NCBI RefSeq assembly: GCF_029784165.1
Contig: NC_073694.1
Coordinates: 168,234,118 to 168,298,117 of the forward strand
Source: Wyeomyia smithii
Lineage: Eukaryota > Arthropoda > Insecta > Diptera > Culicidae
Length of the DNA stretch: 64,000 nt
Direction: 5' to 3'
A model generated the notes under the pieces. That model worked only from the letters and a program-made list of their open reading frames with translations. It was not told the DNA's origin and ran no database searches. The position numbers were made by a program, and so were the translations under genes. Positions within the stretch are counted from its first letter, which is position 1. Every line of letters starts with the position of its first letter. This document shows positions 1 to 10,350 of the stretch, in pieces.

Positions 1-1963
1 ATCTGAAGTGAATATGTTGTACAGGACTGGACCCAAGACTGAACCTTGAGGCACACCTGCTCTGACAGGAAATCTATCAGATTTTGAATTCTGATAGACA
101 ACCTGCAGAGTTCGATCAGTAAGATAATTTTTTAAAATTTTGATTAGGAAAATTGGGAAATTAAAAGTTTGCAATTTCGCAATCAAACCTTTATGCCAAA
201 CACTGTCGAATGCCTTTTCTATGCCTAAAAGAGCAGCTCCAGTGGAATAACCTTCAGATTTGTTAGCTCGTATCATATTAGTAACTCTGAGCAATTGATG
301 AGTTGTGGAATGCCCATGGCGAAATCCAAACTGTTCATTTGCAAAAATTGAATTTTCGTTGATGTGTGACATCATTCTGTTAAGAATAACTCTCTCAAAC
401 AGTTTACTTATTGAAGAAAGCAAACTGATTGGTCGATAACTTGAAACTTCAGCTGGGTTCTTATCCGGTTTTAAAATGGGAGTAATTTTTGCATTTTTCC
501 ATAATTTGGGAAAATATGCAATTTTGAACAGGAATTGAAAATTTTCACTAAAAAATCCATTGTGCTCTCAGGGAGATGTTTGATTAGTATATTAAAGATT
601 CCATCGTCACCAGGTGCTTTCATATTTTTGAAATTTTTAATAATTGATTTAAGTTAGTTTCAATTATTTCTGCAGGTAAAAAATTCTGGGAAGAAATTAA
701 ATCAAATTGACGTGTGACTTCATTTTCAATTGGACTCACAAAATTCAAATTTGAGTTATGAACACTCTCAAACTGCTGAGCAAGTCTTTGAGCTTTTTGT
801 TCATTGGATACAAGAAAACGTTCACCATCTTTTAAAACTGGAATAGGCTTTGAAGGTTTCTTAAGAATCTTCGACAGCTTCCAAAATGGTTTTGAATATG
901 GTTTCAATTTTTCAACTTTAGTCTCAAAATTTTGATTTCTCAGAAGAGTAAATCTATGTTTAATCTCTTTCTGTAAATCTTTATAAATAGTTTTAAAAAC
1001 AGGGTCACGAGAACGTTGATATTGACGTCTGCGGACATTTTTCAAACGAATTAGAAGTTGAAGATTTTCGTCAATTATTGGTGAATCAAATTTCACTTGA
1101 GCCTTTGGAACAGAATAATTCCTGGCATCAACAAATGCACATTTTAATGCTTCCAAAGCGGAATCAATATTCACTTCGTTTTGCAAATCAAGCTCATTAT
1201 CGAAATTTCTCTCAATATAATTTTTGTATCTTTCCCAATTAGCTTTGTTATAATTAAAAACAGAGCTCATAGGGTTTAAAACTGATTCATGTGATAAAGA
1301 AAAAGTTATTGGAAGATGGTCAGAATCAAAGTCAGCATTTTTGATCAAATCACTACATACATGACTTTGATCTGTTAGCACCAAATCAATTGTTGTGCGG
1401 TTTCTTACAGAAGAAAAGCATGTAGGACTATTCGGAGACAAAATAGAATAGTATCCTGAAGAACAATCATTGAATAAAATTTTGCCATTGGAATTACTTT
1501 GAGAATTATTCCATGAACGATGTTTAGCGTTAAAATCACCGATTATGAAAAATTTCGAACGATTTCTGGTGAGTTTTTGTAAATCACCTTTAAAATAATT
1601 ATTGAGCTCGCGTGTGCATTGAAATGGTAAATATGCTGCGGCAATAAATAAAATCCCAAGTTTAGTTTGAACTTCAATTCCCAAAGTTTCAATAACTTTC
1701 GTCTCAAGATGGGGAAGAGCACGATGTTTGATTCGGCGATGAATAACAATTGCAACTCCACCGCCGGAACCCTGAATCCTATCATATCTATGAACCACGT
1801 AATTGGGATCATATTTTAATTTTATGTTAGGTTTCAAAAATGTTTCAGTAATAATTGCAATATGCACATTATTTACTGTTAAAAAATTAAAAAGCTCATT
1901 CTCATTGGCCTTCAATGAGCGAGCATTCCAATTTAATATTTTATTTGTTTTATTTAAAATCAT
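1..1963 (-). pseudogene. LINE ORF2 (endonuclease-reverse transcriptase) of copy A, frameshifted and cut by window edge
   Basis: The ATG at 1961-1963 opens a frame of 447 codons. It carries an AP-like endonuclease: NWNARSL near the start, the TETFL motif, IIGDFNAKH, and SDHLPI as the C-terminal catalytic signature. The frame ends at 620. Compared with copy B, about ten bases are missing near 655, between short TT repeats, which shifts the frame just before the KAPGDDG motif at the start of RT. The RT continues in another frame to base 1, with the SYRPISLLSS and FDSVWHKGL motifs and the GVPQG box still readable. The enzyme would nick target DNA and copy the LINE RNA at the nick. As it stands it cannot make a full-length protein. 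Confidence 0.85.
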
Positions 1964-3272
1964 TGCTAAATTTTAAATTAGAAACAATTTTAATAGTAAA
2001 ATTTGTGCCTATTTGAATGGCTTCAAACATTGATTTTGCCTGCAACATGGCGTTCATAAGATCGAACATTGCCTGTTGCAAAAAAGAAAGTTTACCTGCC
2101 GTAATAGGCCCCAGGCAGTTGACATTAGAAAAAATATTTTCGGCAGCAATATTAGCTGGAGTAATAGGTGTACAATTATTTTCTAGCGTGTTTTGCTTAC
2201 CCATATTAACGGTCATTTTCGAACTACCAACACTAGGCGGTATAATGTTCGAACTACCTGTAACCTGTGCATAAGTTAAACGGGTATGCAAAGGAGTAGG
2301 TAAACTATGCGTCACTGATACGCTTGGAGAATTTTGTTTTGAAGTTGGTTTTAATTGAGAAATTGAATTTTGTTTACCTTGCCTTGCCTTAACAATTGCT
2401 AAACGGACTGGGCATTGATAAAAATTTCACATATGGTTGCCGTTACAATTCGCACAGCGAAAATTTTTACTCTCTTTCACAGGACATGTGTCCTTTTTGT
2501 GAGAAGAGTCTCCACAATTAAGACATTTTTGGTCCATGTTACAGAATTTGGAACCATGGCCATAACGTTGGCAAGTACGGCATTGGGTGATATGCTTTTC
2601 ACCTCCGCCATACTTCCTATAAATTTCCCACTTTACACGCACATTATACAAAGCATGTGCTTTTTCAAAAAATTTTAAGTTGTTAACCTTATTGCGGTTA
2701 AAATGAATTAAATAATTAACAAGGGAAATTCCAGTTCTCTGACTGTTTTCGCCTCGTGATTTTTGTTTCATTAGAATTACTTGGGTAGAGGCTATGCCAA
2801 GTAATTCTGTTAAAGTAAGTTTGATCTCATCAACGGTTTGATCGTTAGTGAGACCTTTCAAGACAACCTTGAACGGCTTGGCGTTCTTGGTGTCATATGT
2901 AAAAAATTTGTACATCTTGTCAGTTAAATACTGAACAAGACGATCACGACCCTTTACTGAGTCGGCTAATAAGCGGCATTCACCTCTACGGCCAATTTGA
3001 TAGGTAACTTTAACGTCAGAAACAAACGTTGAAAGTTCCTTTTTGAATATATTAAATTCAGAAGAAATAGTTACCACAATAGGTGGAACTTTCTCCTTTT
3101 TTAAAGATTTTATATTTTGTACAGTTTCATTATTGGTAACTTCCATTTCACCAGCTTCTTGCTCAGGCAAAATATCAAAAGGATTGTCACTACAGACACT
3201 CGATGTGTCAGAAAGAGATGCCTCTCTTTTTCTCCCCGCAGCGATGCGAGGTTTCTTTTTCCGTCCAGCCAT
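1950..3272 (-). pseudogene. LINE ORF1 (gag-like, zinc-knuckle) of copy A, one in-frame stop
   Basis: ORF1 should encode an RNA-binding nucleocapsid-like protein that packages LINE RNA. The start chosen is the ATG at 3270-3272 (MAGRKKK), shared with copy B, although the frame is open slightly further upstream. The N-terminal part is basic and serine-rich. The C-terminal half has consecutive CCHC-type knuckles (CRTCQRYGH, CLNCGDSSH, CANCNGNH). A TGA at 2427-2429 interrupts the frame right after the third knuckle. The same frame then stays open to the natural stop at 1950. The equivalent codons in copy B are sense, so the stop is a later lesion. The end of ORF1 overlaps the start of ORF2 by 14 bases in a different frame, a typical Jockey arrangement. 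Confidence 0.85.
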
Positions 3273-3525
3273 TTCAGGTGATACGAAAAAAGTTAAAACA
3301 AATGTTAAATTCAAAAGTAGGTAGTCTTGAGAAAGACTGATGGGAAATAACTTTCAGGTAGTCTTTAAAAGACACACTGACAAAACACAAACTTTGAAGC
3401 TATAGGCAGTCAAAGACCAGTCCACAAGCAACCGAAAAAACGTCTGATCTGTAGGACAGTTCAAGACGCACTGAAGAAATACATATCATTTTAACTTACA
3501 ACTAACAAATACATTGAAGATCTAT

Positions 3526-3636
3526 CTAGGGTATCGAACGTTTTCGTCAGTGGTTTTCTTTGGCAGGTTTTCTGCAGCAATCATATGGAAAAGACTGCCG
3601 AAGAAAACCACTGACGAAGACGTTCGATACCCTATA
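3526..3636. repeat. Short foldback repeat (about 110 bp hairpin)
   Basis: Two arms of about 40 bases, beginning with AGGGTATCGAACG and containing GTCAGTGGTTTTCTT, lie in inverted orientation around a spacer of about 30 bases (TCTGCAGCAATCATATGG region). The arms differ at only a few positions. It lies immediately left of the Tc1-like element. It could be a tiny MITE. No clear target-site duplication was found. Confidence 0.7.
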
Positions 3637-3659
3637 TGGTTGAAAAATAATTCCTAATA

Positions 3660-4850
3660 TAGACTGTTCCGAAAATTATAAATACATCATTATTTTTCGT
3701 AGGATACGCGAGTTCTCTAACTTTTCTCTTAACACTACTCATAAGCTTTTGCACAGTGTGTTCTCCGATCATTTTTACCACTTTAAGCCAATCTTTTTTA
3801 ATTTTTTGTCCGCTGGTTTGACATATTTCCTCAGCTTTGCCTTGGTCAAAGCCCAAAAAGTTTTAAAAGGGCGAAGTTCTGGGCAGTTTGGAGGATTCAT
3901 CTCCTTTGGGACACATGTGACATTATTTGTTTCATACCACCCTAGTGCATCCTTAGAGTAATGGCAGGAAGAAAGATCGGGCCAAAAGATTGGAGGATTG
4001 TTATGCTGCTTAACCATGGGTAACAACCTTTTCTGTTAACACTCTTTCACGTAAATTTTACCATTCATTGTGTCATTCGTAATGAATGGACGAGATATTT
4101 TCCCACATTCACAAATGGCCTGCCAAACCATTACCTTCTTGCCGAACTTTTCGGTGTAAATGTCTTTCACTGGTCCAGGGACATGCTTTCCCTTCGGTGA
4201 TGTATAAAATTGCGGTCCTGGCAGAGTCTTATAGTCCAGTTTTATGTTGGTTTCGTCATCCATGATAACACACCCCATTTTTTTTTGTCAGAAGTTTGTC
4301 ATAAAGCTTCCGAGCTCTCGGTTTCACAGATTCAGCTTGTTTTGGATTTCGTTTTGGCTGCTTCTGCTTACGACGGGTCTGCAGACCCATTCTTCCCTTG
4401 GCACGCATAACGTTACTCGCCGAGGTTCCAAGCTTTCTCGCCACATCTCGTATGTTACTAAAGGATGCCGCTTGTAGTATTCCTTAACCTTTTTGTCCAT
4501 TGTGGGATCAGCAGGCCCGGGTTTTCTATTACGTCTTGGGGCATCAGTAAATGTGCACTTTTCACAATACTTCCGCAATGCGGTTTGAACTGCTCCGACA
4601 CTTATACCTTCTTCTCTGGCTAATTTTCTTATAGAAAGACCACTCACGGTGCCCCATTTGTGCACAATTCGCTTTCTTTGCTCGGGAGAAAGGCCACGCA
4701 TTTTCAAAATTTCGCACTGAATGTTAGAAAAAATGACAGCATCTGTTTCTTTTAGATGTAAACAACAGGACGCAGCCGACGTTTGGTTGAATACTGCACG
4801 TTATTTGAAATGACGGTTGTAAGTGTATTTATAATTATCGGAACGGCCTA
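3660..4850 (-). mobile_element. Tc1/mariner element, DD37E (ITmD37E-like) group, inactive
   Basis: About 1.19 kb, flanked by TA at 3658-3659 and 4851-4852. The terminal inverted repeats are about 26 bases and imperfect. Each begins TAG and carries GTTCCG followed by ATTATAAATAC (left at 3660, right ending at 4850). The length and the TA duplication fit Tc1/mariner. The transposase inside is in pieces and has lost a catalytic residue (see the pseudogene entry). Confidence 0.85.
3700..4707 (-). pseudogene. Tc1/mariner DD37E-type transposase, multiply frameshifted
   Basis: The frame opens at the ATG at 4705-4707. The first 100 residues are a paired helix-turn-helix DNA-binding region (LSIRKLAREEGISVGAVQTALRK in outline). 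At least two frameshifts follow. The next piece carries the first catalytic Asp in MDDETN near 4262, and VMVWQAIC. The piece at 3775-4026 carries the second Asp in FWPDLSSCH. At the third catalytic position, normally Glu in RPIExFW, the sequence reads RPFKTFW: a Lys codon (AAA, one transition from GAA). The spacing from the second Asp is 37 residues, which places it in the DD37E group known from mosquitoes. The last piece (about 3700-3856) is again in another frame. The protein cannot be active. Confidence 0.85.
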
Positions 4851-4866
4851 TACTCTTGAAAATCAA

Positions 4867-5174
4867 AAACTTATATCAAAAACACCATATCAAGAAGACT
4901 GGGAGCTCTGTCTGAGAATGAGCGACAGTTTTGGCAGCGCAGTCTTTTGAGTAGAAGTGGAACTGACGCATGCTAGTGTGTGTGCTGGCGATGCGAATAC
5001 AAACCGAACATACGCACATTCTGTCTTCGCAGCGATGTAATTACCAGCACTTTCATAACAAACTTCCACCTTTATCAGATGGAGTGCGCTGTTTGATTTG
5101 ACGCTTGTCATTTGTATGGGATCGATCCAGAGATGCCAGTCTTCTTGATATGATGTTTTTGCTTATATCTAAGT
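4867..5174. mobile_element. MITE with about 37-bp terminal inverted repeats
   Basis: The ends at 4867-4901 and 5136-5174 are inverted copies sharing ATATCAAGAAGACTGG and an adjacent CAAAAAC tract. The interior, about 230 bases, has no transposase. It lies between the Tc1 element and the hAT-like MITE. No clean duplication was seen, so the superfamily is unknown. Confidence 0.7.
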
Positions 5175-5262
5175 TTGGTGGTTCATGTCTCTGGTACTTA
5201 GAGCAGCGGTTCTTAACCTGAAGTACGCGTACCCCTAGCCAGGAGTACGCGAAAAAAAATTG

Positions 5263-5276
5263 GTAATGGCGGACAA
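5263..5276. repeat. Target-site duplication of LINE copy B, left
   Basis: GTAATGGCGGACAA precedes the LINE 5' end and recurs exactly at 10142-10155 after the 3' A-tract. It proves that copy B is a complete insertion from end to end. Confidence 0.92.
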
Positions 5277-5495
5277 GAGTGCGTCTTGAACTGTCCTACA
5301 GGTCAGACGTGTTTTCGGTTGCTTGTGGACTGGTCTTTGACTGCCTATAGCTTCAAAGTTTGTGTTTTGTCAGTGTGTCTTTTAAAGATTACCTGGAAGT
5401 TAACTTACATCAGTCTTTCTTAAGACTACCTATTTCTTTCTTTCTCAATACTTGCAATTTGATATTGTTTTTGAACTTTTTTCGTATCACCTGAA

Positions 5496-6729
5496 ATGGC
5501 AGGACGAAAAAAGAAACCACGCATCGCTACGGGGAGGAAAAGAGAGGCATCTCTTTCTGAAACTAGCTTATGCAGTGAAAATTGATATGATATTCTGCCT
5601 GAGCAAGAAGCCGGCGAAATTGAAATGTTCGAAAGTAAAACTATTCAAAGTGAAACTTCTGTAAAAAAGGAGAAAGTTCCACCTATTGTGGTAACTATTG
5701 CTTGAATTTAATATTTTTAAAAGAGAACTTTCTACGTTTCTCTCCGACGTCAAAGTTACTTATCAAATTGGCCGAAGAGGCGAATGCCGTTTACTGGCCC
5801 AAACATTGAAATATTGGAATCGTCTTATTCAGTATTTAACTGAAAAGATGTATAATTTTTTTACGTATGACACTAAGAGCGCCAAGCCGTTCAAGGTCGT
5901 ATTGAAAAGTCTCACCAACGATCAAACCGTTGATGAGATCAAAATTACTTTGACAGAATTACTTGGTATAGCCCCTACCCAAGTAATTCTGATGAAAAAA
6001 AAATCACGAGGCGAAAACAGCCAGCGAACTGGAATTTCCCTTGTAAATTATTTAATTCATTTTAACCGCAGTGAGGTTAATAACTTAAATTTTTTTGAAA
6101 AAGCACATGCTTTATTGAACGTGCGTGTAAAATGGGAATTATATCGAAAGTTTGGCGGAGGTGAAAAGCATATCACCCAATGCTGTGTTTGCCAACGTTA
6201 TGGCCATGGTTCAAAGTTTTGTAACATGGACCAAAAATGCCTCATTTGTGGAGACTCTTCTCACAAAAAGGACACATGTCCTGTGAAAGAGAGTAAAAAT
6301 TTTCGCTGTGCGAATTGCAACGGCAACCATATGTCGAATTTTTATCAATGCCCAGCCCGTTTAGCAATTGTCAAGGCAAGGCAAGGTAAACAAAATTCAA
6401 AACAAAATTCTCCAAGCGTACCAGTGACGCATAGTTTTCCTACTCCTTTGCATACCCGTTTAACTTATGCACAGGTTACAGGTAGTTCGAACATTATACC
6501 GCCTAGTGTTGGTAGTTCGAAAATGACCGTTAATATGGGTAAGCAAAACACGCTAGAAAATAATTGTACACCTATTACTCCAGCTAATATTGCTGCCGAA
6601 AATATTTTTTCTAATGTCAACTGCCTGGGGCCTATTACGCCAGGTAAACTTTCTTTTTTGCAACAGGCAATGTTCGATCTTATGAACGCCATGTTCAGGC
6701 AAAATCAATGTTTGAAGCCATTCAAATAG
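5496..6729 (+). pseudogene. LINE ORF1 (gag-like) of copy B, broken
   Basis: It starts at the MAGRKKK ATG (5496-5498). An indel near 5580 brings in a TGA, and a second small deletion near 5700 shifts the frame. From 5698 the frame is open for 343 codons and includes the three CCHC knuckles (CVCQRYGHGSKFC, CLICGDSSH, CANCNGNH) and the threonine/proline-rich tail (TPLHTRLTYAQVTGS). A one-base deletion near 6693, compared with copy A, moves the C-terminus into another frame that ends at 6729. The role is as for copy A: LINE RNA binding. The knuckle region is the best-preserved part of the element. Confidence 0.85.
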
Positions 6730-6774
6730 GCACAAATTTTACTATTAAAATTGTTTCTAATTTAAAATTTAGCA

Positions 6775-9700
6775 ATGATTTTAAATAAAACAATTAAAAT
6801 ATTAAATTGGAATTCTCGCTCATTGAAGGCCAATGAGAATGAGCTTTTTGATTTTTTAACAGTAAATAATGTGCATATTGCAATTATTACTGAAACATTT
6901 TAGAAACCTAACATAAAATTAAAATATGAACCCAATTACGTGGTTCATAGATGTGATAGGATTCAGGGTTCCGGCGGTGGAGTTGCAATTGTTATTCATC
7001 GCCGAATCAAACATCGTGCTCTTCCCCATCTTGAGACGAAAGTTATTGAAACTTTGGGAATTGAAGTTCAAACTGAACTTGGGATTTTATTTATTGCCGC
7101 AGTATATATACCATTTCAATGCACACGCGAGCACAAAAATTATTTTAAAGGTGATTTACAAAAACTCACCAGAAATCGTTCGAAATTTTTTATAATCGGC
7201 GATTGTAACGCTAAACATCGTTCATGGAATAATTCTCAAAGTAATTCCAATGGCAAAATTTTATTCAATGATTGTTCTTCAGGATACTATTCTATTTTGT
7301 CTCCGAATAGTCCTACATGCTTTTCTTCTGTAAGAAACCGCACAACAATTGATTTGGTGCTAACAGATCAAAGTCATGTATGTAGTGATTTGATCAAAAA
7401 TGCTGACTTTGATTCTGACCATCTTCCAATAACTTTTTCTTTATCACATGAATCAGTTTTAAACCCTATGAGCTCTGTTTTTAATTATAACAAAGCTAAT
7501 TGGGAAAGATACAAAAATTATATTGAGAGAAATTTCAATAATGAGCTTGATTTGCAAAACGAAGTGAATATTGATTCCGCTTTGGAAGCATTAAAATGTG
7601 CAATTGTTGATGCCAGGAATTATTCTGTTCCAAAGGCTCAAGTGAAATTTGATTCACCAATAATTGACGAAAATCTTCAACTTCTAATTCGTTTGAAAAA
7701 TGTCCGCAGACGTCAATATCAACGTTCTCGTGACCCTGTTTTTAAAACTATTTATAAAGATTTACAGAAAGAGATTAAACATAGATTTACTCTTCTGAGA
7801 AATCAAAATTTTGAGACTAAAGTTGAAAAATTGAAACCATATTCAAAACCATTTTGGAAGCTGTCGAAGATTCTTAAGAAACCTTCAAAGCCTATTCCAG
7901 TTTTAAAAGATGGTGAACGTTTTCTTGTATCCAATGAACAAAAGGCTCAAAGACTTGCTCAGCAGTTTGAGAGTGTTCATAACTCAAATTTGAATTTTGT
8001 GAGTCCAATTGAAAATGAAGTCACACGTCAATTTGATTTAATTTCTTCCCAGAATTTTTTACCTGCAGAAATAATTGAAACTAACTTGAATGAGATTAAA
8101 TCAATTATTAAAAATTTCAAAAATATGAAAGCACCTGGTGACGATTGAATCTTTAATATACTAATCAAACATCTCCCTGAGAGCACAATGGATTTTTTAG
8201 TGAAAATTTTCAATTGCTGCTTCAAAATTGCATATTTTCCCAAATTATGGAAAAATGCAAAAATTACTCCCATTTTAAAACCGGATAAGAACCCAGCTGA
8301 AGTTTCAAGTTATCGACCAATCAGTTTGCTTTCTTCAATAAGTAAACTGTTTGAGAGAGTTATTCTTAACAGAATGATGTCACACATCAACGAAAATTCA
8401 ATTTTTGCAAATGAACAGTTTGGATTTCGCCATGGGCATTCCATTGCTCAGAGTTACTAATATGATACGAGCTAACAAATCTGAAGGTTATTCCACTGGA
8501 GCTGCTCTTTTAGACATAGAAAAAGCATTCGACAGTGTTTGGCATAAAGGTTTGATTGCGAAATTGCAAACTTTTAATTTTCCAATTTTCCTAATCCAAA
8601 TTTCGAAAAATTATCTTACTGATCGAACTCTGCAGGTTGTCTATCAGAATTCAAAATCTGATAGATTTCCTATCAGAGCAGGTGTGCCTCAAGGTTCTGT
8701 CTTGGGCCCAGTCCTGTATAACATATTCACTTCAGATCTTCCTGATTTGCCTCCAGGATGCACAAAGTCATTGTTCTGCGATGACACAAGCATTTCCGTA
8801 AAAGGAAAAAGCCTTCGTGTCATATGCAGTCGATTGCAGAAAAGTTTAGATATTTTTTCTTCCTACTTGCAAAAGTGGAAAATCTCTTCCAAAGTGGAAA
8901 ATCTCTCCCAATGCTTCTAAAACTCTAAAACTCAAATGATAATTTTTCCTCATAAGCCTAGGGCTTAGGGGAGCTGCGTAGCCGCAAGGTTACAGAGTCC
9001 GCTTTGTCAAGCGGATGGTCGTGGGTTCGAATCTTAGTAGAACCAGGCCATCCGATGTCAAAAAGGACTTAAGCATGGGTTTATTCTCAGGCTCCCCACC
9101 AGTTACCCTTCCTTTACGCTGAAATCTACAAATACCTCTGCGTGACTTCCTCTTAACAAAAAATAAGTCCCTCTTATCAATAAAACTGGCCAGAAAGACG
9201 CACGACTAAACTTCTCCAGGGAATTATAATTGGTGATATTTGGCAAGAAGAACGAGTATCGGTATAGTAGAACAGTAAGCGTGTAAGGAAGAGTAGCGCA
9301 TTACACACAAGCACTGATGAACAATAATAATAAGCATACCACTTCTCAATAGAGGTATTGCTATTAACAGAAGTGCGGGATACAGCAGACACCCGGGCAT
9401 ATCTCACAATAGATCTACGATTCTGGTCGCAGTGAGGGAGCCCATACAGGAAAAAAAAAGCCTAGGGCTTCTTTCCTCAAGTCAAGCAATAATCACGTTG
9501 TCAAGATGAATGGGGATATTTTAAGTTGGTCTGACAAGGTTAAGTACTTGGGACTAATTTACAATAAAAAACTTATTTTCAAAGAGCACATTGAGAGTAT
9601 GAAAGCCAAGTGCATCAAATATACGAGATGTTTATATCCTCTCATTAACAGGAATTCTAAACTTTGTTTAAAGAACAAACTTTTGATTTACAAACAAATT

Positions 9701-9954
9701 TTTAGACCAGCAATGCTTTATGCTGTACCGATCTGGTCAAGTTGCTGTTCAACAAGGAAGAAAACGCTCCAAAGGATTCAGAATAAAATTCTGAAAATGA
9801 TTTTGAAGCGTCCTCTTGGTTTGGTACACTCGAATTACATAGACTTACTGGTGTTAAACCATTAGAAGCTATGTCAAATAAAATTATTAACAATTTTCGA
9901 CAAAAATCGTTGCAATCCTCAATTGCTATGATAAGCTCTCTTTATAGCCAATAA
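6775..9954 (+). pseudogene. LINE ORF2 (endonuclease-reverse transcriptase) of copy B, broken and SINE-interrupted
   Basis: The ATG is at 6775-6777. The first lesion is TAG at 6901-6903, replacing the Leu codon of TETFL. The frame is then open to a TGA at 8146-8148, replacing the Gly of KAPGDDG. Endonuclease motifs (IIGDCNAKH, with the usual Phe as Cys; SDHLPI) are visible. RT motifs follow: SYRPISLLSS, FGFRHGHS, then an 11-base deletion near 8440 that shifts frame, DIEKAFDSVWHKGL, GVPQGSVLGPVLYNIF, and the catalytic box, read as LFCDDTSI where FADD is usual. A short tandem duplication near 8885 shifts the frame again. The SINE enters at 8967. The C-terminal thumb continues after it (KVKYLGLIY, RPAMLYAVPIWSS), and the natural TAA is at 9952-9954. 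Confidence 0.88.
8967..9457 (+). mobile_element. tRNA-derived SINE (Feilai-like), inserted in LINE copy B
   Basis: A 491-base SINE. The 5' end is tRNA-like, with a pol III A-box-like stretch (TAGCCGCAAGGTTACAGAG) and a B box, GGTTCGAATCT, about 70 bases in. A tRNA-unrelated body and a terminal A9 tract follow. A 13-base duplication, AAGCCTAGGGCTT, flanks it (8954-8966 and 9458-9470). It would be mobilised by a LINE enzyme in trans. It interrupts ORF2 between codons of the RT C-terminal region. The Feilai-like name is from memory of Aedes SINEs and is tentative. Confidence 0.85.
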
Positions 9955-10141
9955 GTTAGCATTTAAGTCAGTTGTAAGTTTACTTTCCTTTCTTGACAAG
10001 TAGGTTTAAATCCCTACGAATGATAAGTCCTAATTGCGAAAGCAAACAAATCCTAACAATTAAAATTACAAATTACTCAATATTTACTAATATTTATCAT
10101 AAATACTTAAGCTACTAACAAATCCCCCTCTTAAAAAAAAA

Positions 10142-10155
10142 GTAATGGCGGACAA
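10142..10155. repeat. Target-site duplication of LINE copy B, right
   Basis: An exact 14-base partner of 5263-5276, directly after the terminal A-tract of the LINE. Confidence 0.92.
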
Positions 10156-10350
10156 AGCAATTTTTTCTTCATAATTTGTTGTTTAATGTTGCTCTTCAAA
10201 CATGGCTACACCAATAAAACAAACCATAGTTTAATTTAAAACCTGAACTAGACTATCACAACATTATCTACCACTACTCTCTCCCACTCTTCACTCAATA
10301 TAACCAAGGGGTACGTGGACGAAAAAAGTTTGAGAATCGCTGATCTAGGG

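Larger units (their letters stand above)
1..3472 (-). mobile_element. Jockey-clade non-LTR retrotransposon, copy A (3' part outside window)
   Basis: This LINE runs from its 5' end near 3472 down to base 1, where the window cuts it inside the reverse transcriptase, just after the GVPQG box and before the catalytic DD box. It has a 5' UTR (about 3273-3472), a gag-like ORF1 with CCHC zinc knuckles, and an ORF2 with AP-type endonuclease then RT. Its first 200 bases match, in reverse complement, the start of copy B at 5277, so the two full 5' ends face each other 1.8 kb apart. Both ORFs are broken, so it is dead. The Jockey clade is inferred from the ORF layout (gag with zinc knuckles, EN, RT, no RNase H) and the RT motifs. 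Confidence 0.88.
5277..10141 (+). mobile_element. Jockey-clade non-LTR retrotransposon, copy B (complete insertion, inactive)
   Basis: A complete LINE insertion: 5' UTR from 5277, broken gag-like ORF1 (5496-6729), broken ORF2 (6775-9954), a 3' UTR, and a short A-tract ending at 10141. It is bracketed by a 14-base target-site duplication. It contains a SINE at 8967-9457, so the LINE proper is about 4.36 kb. It is the same family as copy A and closely similar over most of the shared length. Both copies have independent stops and indels, so both were dead before or soon after the current arrangement formed. Confidence 0.92.
5204..10342. mobile_element. hAT-like MITE, split by LINE copy B
   Basis: The left piece is 5204-5276 and the right piece 10156-10342, giving a MITE of about 260 bases once the LINE and one copy of its target duplication are removed. 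The left end starts CAGCGGTTCTTAACC and continues GTACGCGTACCCC. The right end is its diverged inverse (GGGGTACGTGG, then TTTGAGAATCGCTG). CAG..CTG ends fit hAT. The flanking 8-mers, ACTTAGAG (5196-5203) and ATCTAGGG (10343-10350), agree at five of eight positions and resemble the hAT preference for a CTAG core. The superfamily is inferred from the ends only. Confidence 0.65.

Noticed and set aside
8967..9060. Functional tRNA gene
   Set aside because: The A and B boxes belong to a SINE with target duplications and an A tail. There is no proper cloverleaf. The same applies at 36030 and 39799-40010.
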